A stretch of 37,156 nucleotides of DNA, from positions 1 to 37,156 of the forward strand of contig SFDE01000018.1 in the NCBI GenBank assembly GCA_004558805.1, given 5' to 3'. Shown here in pieces: positions 1-8,072 of the stretch (position 1 is its first letter; every line of letters begins with the position of its first letter). A program made the position numbers and the translations under genes. The notes under the pieces were generated by a model. That model made no database searches, was not told the origin of the DNA, and was given only the letters and a program-made list of their open reading frames with translations. This DNA comes from Faecalibacterium prausnitzii. Lineage in GTDB: Bacteria > Bacillota > Clostridia > Oscillospirales > Ruminococcaceae.

Positions 1-307
1 CGGTTTGAAATGATATATTAAACAGACTTAAATTGGTGTCGTGTGACACCAGCGGCTCCACACGAGAATGAATTGGATTTCCTGTCATTCCGCATAACGA
101 GCAGTTACATAGTGACATTTACTTGCACTTGCAACGTCCGCCAAAAATCGAAAGCCTTGCTAATTTCGAGCCAATCGGACGGTGTAAAATCCCTCTGAAT
201 TAGCTATCACAGTGTAGTATCAGATGGGATTTGAAATGCTGAAAAATCCTGTATTTCCAAGCATTTTTTAGCATTAGATGTCACTTCCCGATGTCGTATC
301 GGGGCTA
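1..307. mobile_element. probable end of an integrated element, left of a tRNA-Arg att site
   Basis: This stretch is visibly richer in A+T than the genes to its right and holds no convincing complete gene. A frame entering from the left edge ends in a stop at 19-21 and could be the last codons of an element gene such as an integrase, but only six codons are visible. It contains a perfect 6-bp hairpin at 36-51 (GGTGTC, 4-nt loop, GACACC) and a second at about 288-303 (CCCGAT / ATCGGG) directly beside the tRNA fragment. Small inverted repeats of this kind are common next to attachment sites. The assignment rests on the truncated tRNA that follows; the body of the element lies outside the window. 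Confidence 0.4.
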
Positions 308-349
308 CTCCTAAGGGGAAGACCGCAGGTTCGACTCCTGTCTGGGACA
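308..349 (+). repeat. 3' half of tRNA-Arg(CCT), likely attL/attR core
   Basis: The sequence has the 3' half of a tRNA only. It runs from an anticodon loop CTCCTAA (308-314, anticodon CCT), through a 3' anticodon stem and a variable region, to a T-stem GCAGG (325-329), T-loop TTCGACT (330-336), stem CCTGT (337-341), acceptor strand CTGGGAC (342-348) and discriminator A349. The expected 5' acceptor strand GTCCCAG, the D-arm and the 5' anticodon stem are missing upstream. A duplicated tRNA 3' half starting at the anticodon loop is the usual scar left by tyrosine-recombinase elements in tRNA genes. The intact copy would lie at the other end of the element, to the left of this window. Confidence 0.6.
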
Positions 350-355
350 TTTTTT

Positions 356-404
356 AAAAAAGCAAAGGTCCCTCCCCTGCCGGAGAAGGACCTTTGCTTT
401 TTTC
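356..404. terminator. bidirectional intrinsic terminator
   Basis: An 11-bp perfect stem (AGCAAAGGTCC at 361-371, GGACCTTTGCT at 388-398) is flanked by an A-run on the left and a T-run on the right. It can end transcription of the tRNA remnant on plus and of the small membrane-protein gene on minus. Its position behind the tRNA 3' half suggests it is the original chromosomal terminator of the tRNA gene. Confidence 0.85.
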
Positions 405-415
405 TTTGCCTGTTT

Positions 416-604
416 TTACAGATTTATCCCTACTCCAAGGATCACAAACAGGACCGCCAGACAGAGGCAGCTGACGGCGTTCCGCCGTTCCGTAAACGCC
501 TCTATAGAGCATTTTTCCCGCTGTTTTGAGCGGTCCAGCTGGTTTGCCCCTATATAGGCGGCAAAACCGGCACAGAGCAAAAGAATAAAACCGATCCAGA
601 TCAT
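416..604 (-). CDS. small two-helix membrane protein, unknown function
   Basis: A 62-residue protein with two predicted membrane helices (about residues 2-18 and 46-61) joined by a charged, basic middle section rich in K, R and E. The start at 604 is chosen because AGGAGG sits six bases upstream; a longer reading from 628 would put this ribosome site inside the coding sequence. It follows the lipoprotein gene on the same strand with about 50 bases between, and may be the last gene of that transcript, ending at the terminator at 356-404. No family was recognised. Confidence 0.6.
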   Translation of the reverse strand: MIWIGFILLLCAGFAAYIGANQLDRSKQREKCSIEAFTERRNAVSCLCLAVLFVILGVGINL

Positions 605-652
605 TCCGATCCTCCTAAACTTTAACATTCTATCCCAAAAATACAGATCGCC

Positions 653-1771
653 TTAAAACCGGACCTTCCACACATGGTCGGTGCGGTAGGTGCCGTTGGC
701 ATAATGGGTGGCACCGGACTCAAACAGCACATAGATGCCGCCCTCCGGGGCATCGGCAAGCGCCTCGGTCATGGGCATGACGGTGACGGCATCGGTCTGG
801 CGGGCGCTGTCCAGCAGATACGCCTTTACTTCCCTGCCGTTGACGGTCACCGTGGTATCCGGCGTCTCGCTGCTGTTCAGAGCGTACCGCAGCAGGCAGG
901 CGTTGTTCTTGCGCCCGTAGGACTGGCTCAGGGTCACGGTACCGTCTTGTACCACCACGCCCTGTATCTTGTTGGGTGCCACCAGCACCACATCCGGCTG
1001 GGCATAGCTGTCTCCCTGTGCCACCGCAAGTCCCCGGTCGCCGCCGGTCATGTGGTAGCCCATGATGTAGCAGCCCAGTTCTTCTCCCTCTGCATTGGGG
1101 GTGGTGTAGTCCATCCCCTCGGAAAGCCCATAGTCTGCGCCGGGGTGGTAGAAATTGCCCACCCACAGGTATCCGTCGGAAAAGCTCAGAAAAGAGGGCG
1201 ACACCGGCACCGGGATGCTGTGGTCCGCTACGATCTCATGGCTGCCTTCCGCCGGCAGACTGCTGAGGGAGATGGCGAGGATGGCAGCGCATCCCTGCCC
1301 GTCCTTAGTACCCGAAAGGTACAGGGTGGTATCGCTGACGGCAACGCCGCCTACGTGCCCATCAAAGGGCAGGTCCCCCGGCTTTTTCAGCCGGTACTCT
1401 GCCACCAGTTTCCCGGTCGCCGTATCCACCGCCACAATGGCAGAGCTCTTGCCTTTGGTGGAGTAGTATCCGGAGATGTACAGGATACCGGTGGCGTCGC
1501 AAAGGTCCATGCCCTGCGGGATCAGATTTTCTGCCAGTCCCGGGATCAAGAACTGCGGTTCCGCCCTATCCAGATACTCCCCAAACTCCTCCCTGTCCCG
1601 GTAGGTCTCGGCGGACACGGTAGCGGTTTGGGAATAGATCATGGTACTGGCAGTGTCCGGCACATCGGACGCTTCCGGCTCAGCCGGGGCGGCGGTCCTG
1701 CCGCAGCCTGCCAGCAGCAGGACCGCCAGTCCCATGGCGCAAAGTGCTTTTGCTTTACGAGAACAGTCCAT
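653..1771 (-). CDS. secreted lipoprotein, possible beta-propeller
   Basis: A 372-residue exported lipoprotein. It has a basic N-terminus, a hydrophobic stretch and a lipobox ending LLAGC with Cys23 as the likely lipidated residue, followed by a flexible Ala/Pro/Glu-rich linker. The body has recurring short motifs of the type GxLYISGY, VAVSDTTLYLSG and DGYLWVGNF, as in beta-propeller or quinoprotein-like folds; this is an inference from pattern only. The start at 1771 has AGGAG eight bases upstream; a GTG at 1801 overlaps the stop of the upstream gene but would bury the signal peptide behind ten extra residues. It follows the PHP gene by about 26 bases, so it probably belongs to the ABC-transporter transcript. 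No catalytic motif was recognised. Confidence 0.75.
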   Translation of the reverse strand: MDCSRKAKALCAMGLAVLLLAGCGRTAAPAEPEASDVPDTASTMIYSQTATVSAETYRDREEFGEYLDRAEPQFLIPGLAENLIPQGMDLCDATGILYISGYYSTKGKSSAIVAVDTATGKLVAEYRLKKPGDLPFDGHVGGVAVSDTTLYLSGTKDGQGCAAILAISLSSLPAEGSHEIVADHSIPVPVSPSFLSFSDGYLWVGNFYHPGADYGLSEGMDYTTPNAEGEELGCYIMGYHMTGGDRGLAVAQGDSYAQPDVVLVAPNKIQGVVVQDGTVTLSQSYGRKNNACLLRYALNSSETPDTTVTVNGREVKAYLLDSARQTDAVTVMPMTEALADAPEGGIYVLFESGATHYANGTYRTDHVWKVRF

Positions 1772-1797
1772 GACATACTCTCCTTTCTGAGCAGGTG

Positions 1798-2814
1798 TCA
1801 CCGTCGGTATTCCTCCGGGCGGAATGCACGGGTGTGGGCAGCTTTGCCGTCGGCGGTGTGCACCGAGAAATAAACGTAGGGTGCCTGCGGGGGGATATCA
1901 AATTCCGCATGGGTCACCGGGGTTCCGTCGGGGTTATAGAAGCTGAACGCCGCCTTGGGGCTGCCATGGACAATGATCCGCTGCGCCGGGGTGCAGTCCA
2001 GCGTCACATGGCTCTTATCAAAGGTCAGGTTGGTGATTGTGGGACCGGTGGTGGCGTAGAAATCCCCCTTTTCCAGCGCTTCTACCACCGAAGCGTAGTC
2101 CAGAGACTTTGCCAGCACCTGGGTCCACGCTCCAAAGGAGTCACAGAGCAGGTCCCCGAAGGGCTTTTTGTTGTGGTTGTCGTCTGCCCCGTGGACAAAG
2201 AGGAACTTGCCCCGGCGCAGCAGCTTATCAAAGAGAGGGATATTGCTCTCGCAGCCGTTGATGAGCTGGGAACCGGTGTTGAAGATCTCCAAACTGAAGC
2301 AGCCTTCGTAGCTCAGGATATCTTCCTCTGCCTCCATGGACCAGCAGGGGTGGTTGTAGGTAACAAGGTAGCCTCCCTTCCGTGCCTCGTCGATAAACTC
2401 CTGCACAAAGGCACGGTAATACCGCCGGGGACCCAGATTGCCCAGATGCCGCCGCTGCTGCGCCTCTTCCAGAGGCATATACTTGCAGAAATAAGGGTCA
2501 AAGCCTACAATGGCGGTGTTGTGGGGGTCCTTTGCCAGCAGGTTCAGGTGGATCTCCGGCTTGAAAGGGTCAAAGGCGCAGCTGTGAGAGGGGCGGATAT
2601 ACGCCTCATATCCCGTCAGCAGGAGAAAATCCGGGGTGGAAAGCTCTGTGTGGTCGTAGGGTGCCTCGTGGTCGGTGATCGCCAGAATGGAGTAGCCTGC
2701 GTCCCGGTATGCCTCCACCAGCTGTTCCGGTGTGAGACTGCCGTCCGAAAGATTGGAGTGACTGTGCAGGTTTGCACGGTACTGCTTTGCATGGGGAGTG
2801 ATGTAAGAGAACAT
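1798..2814 (-). CDS. PHP-domain metal-dependent phosphoesterase
   Basis: A 338-residue cytoplasmic protein of the PHP superfamily. The metal-binding motifs are in order at the N-terminus: HSH (residues 17-19), SDGSL (23-27) and TDHE (47-50), with further His and Asp residues downstream (NHPCW, HGADDNHN). PHP proteins hydrolyse phosphoester bonds with a cluster of two or three metals; the substrate cannot be read from sequence. The start at 2814 has AAAGGA about eight bases upstream. It lies directly downstream of the Ugp-like permeases, across a hairpin at 2836-2867, which suggests it acts on a phosphorylated or phosphodiester compound brought in by the importer, in the place a UgpQ-type enzyme takes in other bacteria. 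That pathway role is an inference. Confidence 0.85.
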   Translation of the reverse strand: MFSYITPHAKQYRANLHSHSNLSDGSLTPEQLVEAYRDAGYSILAITDHEAPYDHTELSTPDFLLLTGYEAYIRPSHSCAFDPFKPEIHLNLLAKDPHNTAIVGFDPYFCKYMPLEEAQQRRHLGNLGPRRYYRAFVQEFIDEARKGGYLVTYNHPCWSMEAEEDILSYEGCFSLEIFNTGSQLINGCESNIPLFDKLLRRGKFLFVHGADDNHNKKPFGDLLCDSFGAWTQVLAKSLDYASVVEALEKGDFYATTGPTITNLTFDKSHVTLDCTPAQRIIVHGSPKAAFSFYNPDGTPVTHAEFDIPPQAPYVYFSVHTADGKAAHTRAFRPEEYRR

Positions 2815-2835
2815 GTTTTTTTCCTTTCCCAAGTA

Positions 2836-2867
2836 CAAAAGGGCAGCCGGAGAGGGCTGCCCTTTTG
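2836..2867 (-). terminator. hairpin between permease and PHP genes
   Basis: A perfect 13-bp inverted repeat (arms 2836-2848 and 2855-2867, 6-nt loop), whose minus-strand right arm ends in TTTTG. The T-tract is short. It may partly terminate or process the mRNA, lowering expression of the PHP and lipoprotein genes relative to the transporter. Confidence 0.6.
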
Positions 2868-2884
2868 CTGTTTGCTTTACAGGA

Positions 2885-3784
2885 TCACTTCATTGCCGCC
2901 TTGGAGTAACCCGTCATCATATATTTCTGGAAAATGAGGAAGAGGATGACCACGGGGATGATCGCCAGCACGGCGCCTGCCATGATCTCGTGGTAGTTGG
3001 AAACTGCCTGTCCGGCAAAGGTGTTCTTCAGCTGTGCCAGACCAACGGTCAGCACCCGGCGTACCTCGTTCTTGGCGATGATCTTGGGCCAAAAGTAGGC
3101 GTTCCAGCCGTTGGTAAAGGTCACCAGGGTAACGGTGAAGATGGTCGCCTTGCTCATGGGCATCAGCACATACCAGATGGTACCCAGCCGGCTCAGACCA
3201 TCGATGCGGCCTGCATCGATGTAGCTCTGGTCGATGGACAGGAAGGTGTTCCGCAGCATGAAGATGTAGTAGGCGGACACGGCTTCCGGCAGGATCAGAC
3301 CCAGGAAGGTATCGCAGAGGTTCCAGTTAGCGCACATGATGTAGATGGGGATAAAGGTGACCTGATGAGGGATCATCAGAGCGCCCAGCACCACATAGAA
3401 CAGGGCGGCGCGACCCTTGAACCGACCCACGGCGAAACCGTAGGCGGCAAGGATGCCGGTGCTCACCTGGAAGAACAGGATGCCTGCGGTCATGACGATG
3501 GTGTTCCAGTAGTACTTCACGAAGTTTGCCTTGTGGAGGACGTTGAGGTAGTTCTCCGGATGGAACTCATGGGGGAACAGAGTGGGGATCACCAGCTGCA
3601 CTTCTTCTGCAGACTTAAAGGAGGTGGCGATCATCCAGTACAGGGGGAACAGCATGATGATGGTCACGATCACCGCCACCACCGTCTGGATGTGGTATCT
3701 CACGGGACGTTTTTTGTGCTTGTGGAGCTCGTTGACCTCCTTGAGCAGAGCCGCATTATCCACGGGCGTATAGGTATCAGCCAT
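2885..3784 (-). CDS. ABC transporter permease, MalG/UgpE type
   Basis: A 299-residue inner-membrane permease of the carbohydrate-uptake type 1 class. It has about six hydrophobic helices (first at about 30-52) and the conserved cytoplasmic EAA loop at about residues 190-209 (DAGRIDG...MP), which docks the ATPase. The start at 3784 has AAAGGAG nine bases upstream. It is co-transcribed with the second permease and the binding protein in the usual order: binding protein, MalF-type, MalG-type. No ATPase gene is in the cluster, so a shared MsmX/UgpC-type ATPase elsewhere must energise it. Confidence 0.9.
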   Translation of the reverse strand: MADTYTPVDNAALLKEVNELHKHKKRPVRYHIQTVVAVIVTIIMLFPLYWMIATSFKSAEEVQLVIPTLFPHEFHPENYLNVLHKANFVKYYWNTIVMTAGILFFQVSTGILAAYGFAVGRFKGRAALFYVVLGALMIPHQVTFIPIYIMCANWNLCDTFLGLILPEAVSAYYIFMLRNTFLSIDQSYIDAGRIDGLSRLGTIWYVLMPMSKATIFTVTLVTFTNGWNAYFWPKIIAKNEVRRVLTVGLAQLKNTFAGQAVSNYHEIMAGAVLAIIPVVILFLIFQKYMMTGYSKAAMK

Positions 3785-3807
3785 TTTGCGTTTCTCCTTT
3801 CAAGCGG

Positions 3808-4755
3808 TCAGGAATCGTAGGTCACGGAGCGGTCCGAGATCTTCATGGTCAGGATCGTGATGGTCAGCAGGATCAGGAAGAACATCACCGCTGCGGTAGA
3901 CGCACGGTCCATGCGGAAGTCCACCATGGCGTACCGGTAGATCAGGTAGACGAACACTTCGGTGGAACGGGCGGGACCGCCGGAGGTCAGGATATCCACC
4001 GACTGGAACACCTTCATGGAAGACAGGAAGGTGGTCACCAGCAGGAACAGGGTGGTGGGGGACAGCAGCGGCAGGGTGATGCGGAAGAACTTCTGGAAGC
4101 CGTTGGCACCATCCAGCGAAGCTGCCTCGTAATATTCCGGCGAGATGCCGATCATAGCGGACAGGTAGATCATCATGCCGTAGCCGATGACACGCCAGCC
4201 GGTAAGCATCAGCACCGAGGGCAGCGCCGTGGACTGCTGGTTCAGCCAGTCCACCGCCGGCAGACCGATGCACTGCAGCATGTAGTTCAGAACACCGGCG
4301 TCGGTGTTCAGGATCCACAAAAAGACCACAGCCGCCGAGGACATTGCCACGTATTTGGGAACAAAGACGAAGGCACGCATGAGACTAAAGGAACTGGTCA
4401 GGCGGTTGAACAGCAGTGCCAGCAGCATGCCGCCCACCATGGTCACCAGGATCTCGCCCATAGAGTACAGGAAGGTGACCTTGAGGGAGTTCCACAGGTA
4501 CTTTGCGCCGCTGCCTGCAAACAGCCAGTTCCAGTTTTTAAGTCCTACATACTTCCATGTGTCGTTCAGCAGGTTCCAGTCGGTAAAACTGATCTGCACC
4601 AGCTTGACGATGGGATAATAGGTAAAGACAGCCAGCAGTACCAGCGCAGGCACTACAAAGAGAAAATCAACGATCTTGGAAAGCGTGCGCTGGGAAAAGA
4701 ACGGCTTCTTGTCCGCCTTGACCACAGGCGTAGAGCCAGCAGCAGCTTGTTTCAT
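3808..4755 (-). CDS. ABC transporter permease, MalF/UgpA type
   Basis: A 315-residue permease with about six membrane helices, the first at about residues 28-50, and a well-kept EAA loop at about 210-229 (EAASLDGANG...TLP). It pairs with the MalG-type permease downstream to form the channel. The ATG at 4755 is preferred: AAAGGA lies upstream at normal spacing, while an in-frame TTG at 4773 overlaps that ribosome site. The 53-base gap to the upstream binding-protein gene contains no terminator, so all three belong to one operon. Confidence 0.9.
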   Translation of the reverse strand: MKQAAAGSTPVVKADKKPFFSQRTLSKIVDFLFVVPALVLLAVFTYYPIVKLVQISFTDWNLLNDTWKYVGLKNWNWLFAGSGAKYLWNSLKVTFLYSMGEILVTMVGGMLLALLFNRLTSSFSLMRAFVFVPKYVAMSSAAVVFLWILNTDAGVLNYMLQCIGLPAVDWLNQQSTALPSVLMLTGWRVIGYGMMIYLSAMIGISPEYYEAASLDGANGFQKFFRITLPLLSPTTLFLLVTTFLSSMKVFQSVDILTSGGPARSTEVFVYLIYRYAMVDFRMDRASTAAVMFFLILLTITILTMKISDRSVTYDS

Positions 4756-4808
4756 GATTCCACGTCCTTTCAAAGATTGGGTATCGTGTCAAAAGACCGC
4801 CTCTGAAA

Positions 4809-6161
4809 TCAGGCGTGATCCTCCAGGATCTCATTGATCTCGGTGACCATGTCGTTGGAGCCGGAGGTAACGTCGCCGTCCTGGTTCATCATGACCTCCA
4901 TGTAGTTCTTCCAGGTGGTGGCAAGCTCGCTCCATGCAGCGTTCTGGATACGGGGGTTGATGAGGTTCAGGTTGTCAAAGATGCACTGGAAAGCAGGCTT
5001 CTTCTCCAGGAACTCCTTGCCCTCCTCGGTGTTCAGCACCGAGTTACGGGTGGGCAGGTAGCCGGTGCCCTCTGCCCATTCCATATTGACTTCCTTGCCG
5101 CAGAGGAACTGCAGGAACTGCCATGCAGCGTTCTTGGTAGCCTGATCGTTCTTGGAGGGGATGCCCAGCACGCAGCCGCCCACCTCGGAGTTCTTGTCGC
5201 CGGTAGTGGCAGCGGGGTACCACGCCATGCCCACCTCAAAGTCGGGGCACTTGCTGACGTAGTTGTTGTACAGAGAAGAGGTGTGCATCACCGAGAAGGT
5301 CTTCTGGTCGTAGAAGTTCTGGCGCATGGTGGCGGAAGCGTCGGTGCCGGCTGCAAAGTAGGCGTCCCCTGCATCGCACCAGCCCTTGATCATGTTGGTC
5401 ACACCCAGAGCCGTCTCGCTGTTCAGGTCGCAGTCATTGTCGCCGGTGATGATCTGGACACCCTCGTTGAGGTACATGGTCTCAAAGTACCACTGATCCC
5501 ATCCCGGGACCACGGTGCCGTAGATGCCCTTCTTGCTGTGGACCTCGGCAAGGAAGGGGGTAAAGTCCTCGATCTTTTCCGGGATGGTCCAGCCGTTTTC
5601 GTCTGCCATGGTCTTGTTGTAGTAGATGACCTGGGTGGAGTGCAGGAAGGGCAGTGCCACCTGCTTGCCCTCGTACTGGCTGCTGAGCAGCAGACCTGCA
5701 GAGAAGTCGTCTACGTCGTAGCCGGTGCCGGCAATGTAGGGATCCAGATTCTCGTACAGACCGCTGTCACCATAGGAGGCAACGTAGTCGGTGTTTGCCA
5801 CTGCCACGGCAGGCAGACCGGTGCCGGCGGCATGGGCGGCAACCAGTGCCTCGTTGATGTCCTTGTAGGAGCCGATGTACTGTGCCTCCACGGTGATGAG
5901 GCTCTGGGTAGCGTTGAACTTCTTGACCACGTCTGCCACCAGCTCATCGTACTGGGACTCCAAAGCGTGCCACCAGGTAATGGTGATGGGCTCGGTGACC
6001 TCGTACTTGCTGGGGTCCACTGTCTCCGGAGCTGCCGATGCTGCACTGGATGCAGTGGTGTTTGCCTTGCCGGTGGATCCACCGGAACAGGCGGTCATGG
6101 CGGTTGCGGCTGCGATAGCACCGGTGGCGATCAGAAAGCTGCGGCGAGAGATCTTTTTCAT
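4809..6161 (-). CDS. extracellular solute-binding lipoprotein, UgpB-like
   Basis: A 450-residue family 1 solute-binding protein for the adjacent permeases. The N-terminus carries a twin-arginine motif (SRRSFL, residues 5-10) followed by an Ala-rich hydrophobic stretch and a lipobox with Cys25, so it may be exported by Tat and then lipidated. The mature part has family features: TITWWHAL near residue 60, an IGSYKD segment, and PFLHSTQVIYYNK, which resembles the glycerol-3-phosphate-binding protein UgpB more than maltose-binding proteins. The substrate is therefore inferred to be a glycerophosphate or glycerophosphodiester, supported by GlpP, a GDPD and a PHP enzyme nearby; a sugar is possible. 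AAGGA lies about ten bases before the ATG. Confidence 0.85.
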   Translation of the reverse strand: MKKISRRSFLIATGAIAAATAMTACSGGSTGKANTTASSAASAAPETVDPSKYEVTEPITITWWHALESQYDELVADVVKKFNATQSLITVEAQYIGSYKDINEALVAAHAAGTGLPAVAVANTDYVASYGDSGLYENLDPYIAGTGYDVDDFSAGLLLSSQYEGKQVALPFLHSTQVIYYNKTMADENGWTIPEKIEDFTPFLAEVHSKKGIYGTVVPGWDQWYFETMYLNEGVQIITGDNDCDLNSETALGVTNMIKGWCDAGDAYFAAGTDASATMRQNFYDQKTFSVMHTSSLYNNYVSKCPDFEVGMAWYPAATTGDKNSEVGGCVLGIPSKNDQATKNAAWQFLQFLCGKEVNMEWAEGTGYLPTRNSVLNTEEGKEFLEKKPAFQCIFDNLNLINPRIQNAAWSELATTWKNYMEVMMNQDGDVTSGSNDMVTEINEILEDHA

Positions 6162-6393
6162 AGTTGTTGTCCTTCTTTCCTTAGTGATTTTTCAAAGCGC
6201 CCGGACAGACCGACCGGAGCGCAGGATTCCGAAACACAAGGGGTTTTCCACTTTTCCTGCATTCCTGTGCAAAAAGAAAAGCGAACACGCCAAATTCCCC
6301 GAAAAATCTTCAGGTCTCGTTCTGGCTGTCCGCTTGGCGCGCTCGATCTCTGCAAGCAAGATGCAATGGAAAGTATTGCAATTTTCCGCTTTG
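6162..6393 (-). promoter_or_regulatory. long 5' leader of the ABC operon, with a dyad near the start
   Basis: About 225 bases separate the predicted transcription start (near 6387) from the binding-protein ATG, and they hold no gene. Close to the start is a perfect inverted repeat TGCAAT-N7-ATTGCA (6362-6380), a candidate repressor operator at about +7 to +25. Further down, CGCCAA and TTGGCG arms with a long loop are followed by a T-rich stretch, which could form a weak attenuator. No known riboswitch class was recognised. Confidence 0.4.
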
Positions 6394-6422
6394 ATGATAA
6401 CACACCGCAGGACGTTTTGCAA
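6394..6422 (-). promoter_or_regulatory. sigma-A promoter of the ABC operon
   Basis: On the minus strand a -35 box TTGCAA (6422-6417), a 17-bp spacer and a -10 box TATCAT (6399-6394) match the sigma-A consensus at four and five of six positions. It lies in an AT-rich gap between the HAD gene and the binding-protein gene. Confidence 0.6.
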
Positions 6423-6512
6423 GAACGAAAATCAACTTTTTATAACATTTTTGTGCCTGTTTTATAAAAATCGTCTATATTACCGAAACAAAGCACAAAT
6501 TATGGGCAAATC

Positions 6513-7313
6513 TCACAATGTGCCAAGGAGCTGCCCCATCTCTCCCAGAGAGGCAAAAATACCGTGGGGCTGCACATCGGAGTCTGCCACATCGTCTATG
6601 TGGGTCTCGCCGGTAAGCACCAGGATCCCCTTTGCCCCGTTTTTGACCCCGGTGGCGACATCGGTGTACAGCCGGTCTCCCACAAATGCAACCTCATGGG
6701 CGGAATAGCCGGTCTTGTCCAGCACCATTTCTACCGTTTCGGCAAAGGGTTTGCCCAGATACTTGGGCTGCTTGCCGGTAGAAAGGCTGATGGCGGCGCA
6801 GAAACTGCCGCAATCCGGGATAAAGCCGGTCTCGGTGGGGCAGTTGATGTCCAGATGAGTAGCAAGGAAAAGCGCCCCCTGCCGGATGAAGGTGCAGGCG
6901 TCGGAGAGTTTCTGGTAGGTCAGGGTAGTGTCAAAGCCGATGACCACGATATCCGGGTCCTTTTCCACCAGAGGGATGCCTGCCTGAGCAAAACTTTCCA
7001 CCAGAGGCGGCGTGCCCACCAGATAGACCGTTTTGTCCGGGTAGTGGGTCTGCAGGTAGCGGATGGTCACATCGCCGCTGGTCATGATCTGGTCCCGGGT
7101 GATGGGGCAGCCCATCCCCGCCAGCTTTGCCATATAGTCCCGGGGAGACCGGGAGGAGTTGTTGGTAAAGAACAGGTAGTCCTTCCCCGCCGCTTTTACA
7201 GCTTTGAGGAAGTCTGCCGCACCGGGCAGGATCCGGTCCCCCAGATAGAAGGTACCGTCCATATCCAGCACAAACAGCCGGGTGTCCCGGAGCAGTTTCA
7301 TTTTGTCGGTCAT
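6513..7313 (-). CDS. HAD-IIA family phosphatase (NagD-like)
   Basis: A 266-residue haloacid-dehalogenase-superfamily hydrolase of the IIA (NagD / 4-nitrophenylphosphatase) subfamily. Motif I DMDGT is at residues 17-21 with nucleophile Asp17 and acid/base Asp19. Motif II lies in FTNNSSRSP, the IIA cap domain fills the middle, and GKPF with a GDRLYTD motif near the C-terminus supplies the lysine and metal-binding aspartates. Such enzymes dephosphorylate small metabolites such as sugar phosphates or glycerol phosphate; the substrate is not visible. The ATG at 7313 is chosen over a GTG at 7322; neither has a strong ribosome site, so coupling with the MgtC gene 19 bases upstream is likely. Confidence 0.85.
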   Translation of the reverse strand: MTDKMKLLRDTRLFVLDMDGTFYLGDRILPGAADFLKAVKAAGKDYLFFTNNSSRSPRDYMAKLAGMGCPITRDQIMTSGDVTIRYLQTHYPDKTVYLVGTPPLVESFAQAGIPLVEKDPDIVVIGFDTTLTYQKLSDACTFIRQGALFLATHLDINCPTETGFIPDCGSFCAAISLSTGKQPKYLGKPFAETVEMVLDKTGYSAHEVAFVGDRLYTDVATGVKNGAKGILVLTGETHIDDVADSDVQPHGIFASLGEMGQLLGTL

Positions 7314-7331
7314 AGCGTCCACACTTTCTTT

Positions 7332-8072
7332 TTAGCGGATTTCTTCGATGTGGTAGATGTAGTCCAGAGACCGCAGCGCCTCGATGATCTGGTGATGGGT
7401 CTTGTACTTTTTTAATTCCGAACTGCAGATGGTAAAGGTAATGGTGTACACGCTGAGTCCGGAGCCGGAGTAGGCGGGGTTGGACTCAATATCGTCGATG
7501 CGCAGCCCCAGACGGCGGCTTACCGTAACAAAATCCCTCAGATAGAAGCTGCTCTTCAGCTCCAGATGAATCTCGAAGTGGTTGGAGCGGTTCAGCAGGT
7601 AGATCTCAAAGGAGGGGAAGCACATCAGGATGCACAGCAAGAACACGAACACGATCAGGGTCACCGTGTACAAACCTGCACCCACAGCAAAGCCCAGCAG
7701 CACACACGCCCACAGACCCACCGAGGTAGTAAGTCCCTTGATCTGTCCCCGGGAGCTGAACAGGATGGAGTTGCCAGACAGCATGGCGGTGGCAACGATG
7801 GTGGCAGCCGACAGCAGCGGCAGCCCCGTGGGATGCCCCGCCATCAGAAACTGATCCAGCAGCATGGCGGTGGTGGCAGAAAAGGCGATGAGCACAAAGG
7901 TGCGCAGACCTGCCGAGTGCCGCTTACTGGAGCGCTCGCAGCCAATGATGGATGCAAGAAGCACGATCACGAACACCCGCAGCAGTACCGAACAGGGATT
8001 GAGGGTCACCGCCCACTCTCCCATCCGGGCGGCAAGGGGGTCGGTCAGCGGAAGATTTCCTGCAATGTTCAT
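7332..8072 (-). CDS. MgtC/SapB family membrane protein
   Basis: A 246-residue protein with about four or five N-terminal membrane helices and the family signature GCERSSKRHSAGLRTF near residues 43-58, followed by a soluble C-terminal domain of about 100 residues. MgtC proteins affect ion homeostasis and membrane energetics, often under low Mg2+, by acting on partners rather than by transport. The gene overlaps the antiporter gene by four bases (ATGA) with GAAGGAG just upstream, so translation is coupled. The antiporter/MgtC pairing suggests a joint role in cation balance, which is an inference. Confidence 0.88.
   Translation of the reverse strand: MNIAGNLPLTDPLAARMGEWAVTLNPCSVLLRVFVIVLLASIIGCERSSKRHSAGLRTFVLIAFSATTAMLLDQFLMAGHPTGLPLLSAATIVATAMLSGNSILFSSRGQIKGLTTSVGLWACVLLGFAVGAGLYTVTLIVFVFLLCILMCFPSFEIYLLNRSNHFEIHLELKSSFYLRDFVTVSRRLGLRIDDIESNPAYSGSGLSVYTITFTICSSELKKYKTHHQIIEALRSLDYIYHIEEIR

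Noticed and set aside
280..350. A complete tRNA gene
   Set aside because: The 5' acceptor strand, D-arm and 5' anticodon stem are not there, so only a 3' half is supported.
4815..6467. A 550-codon frame on plus opposite the binding-protein gene
   Set aside because: It is an antisense by-product of GC-rich codons; low-complexity Val/Gly/His content and no ribosome site.
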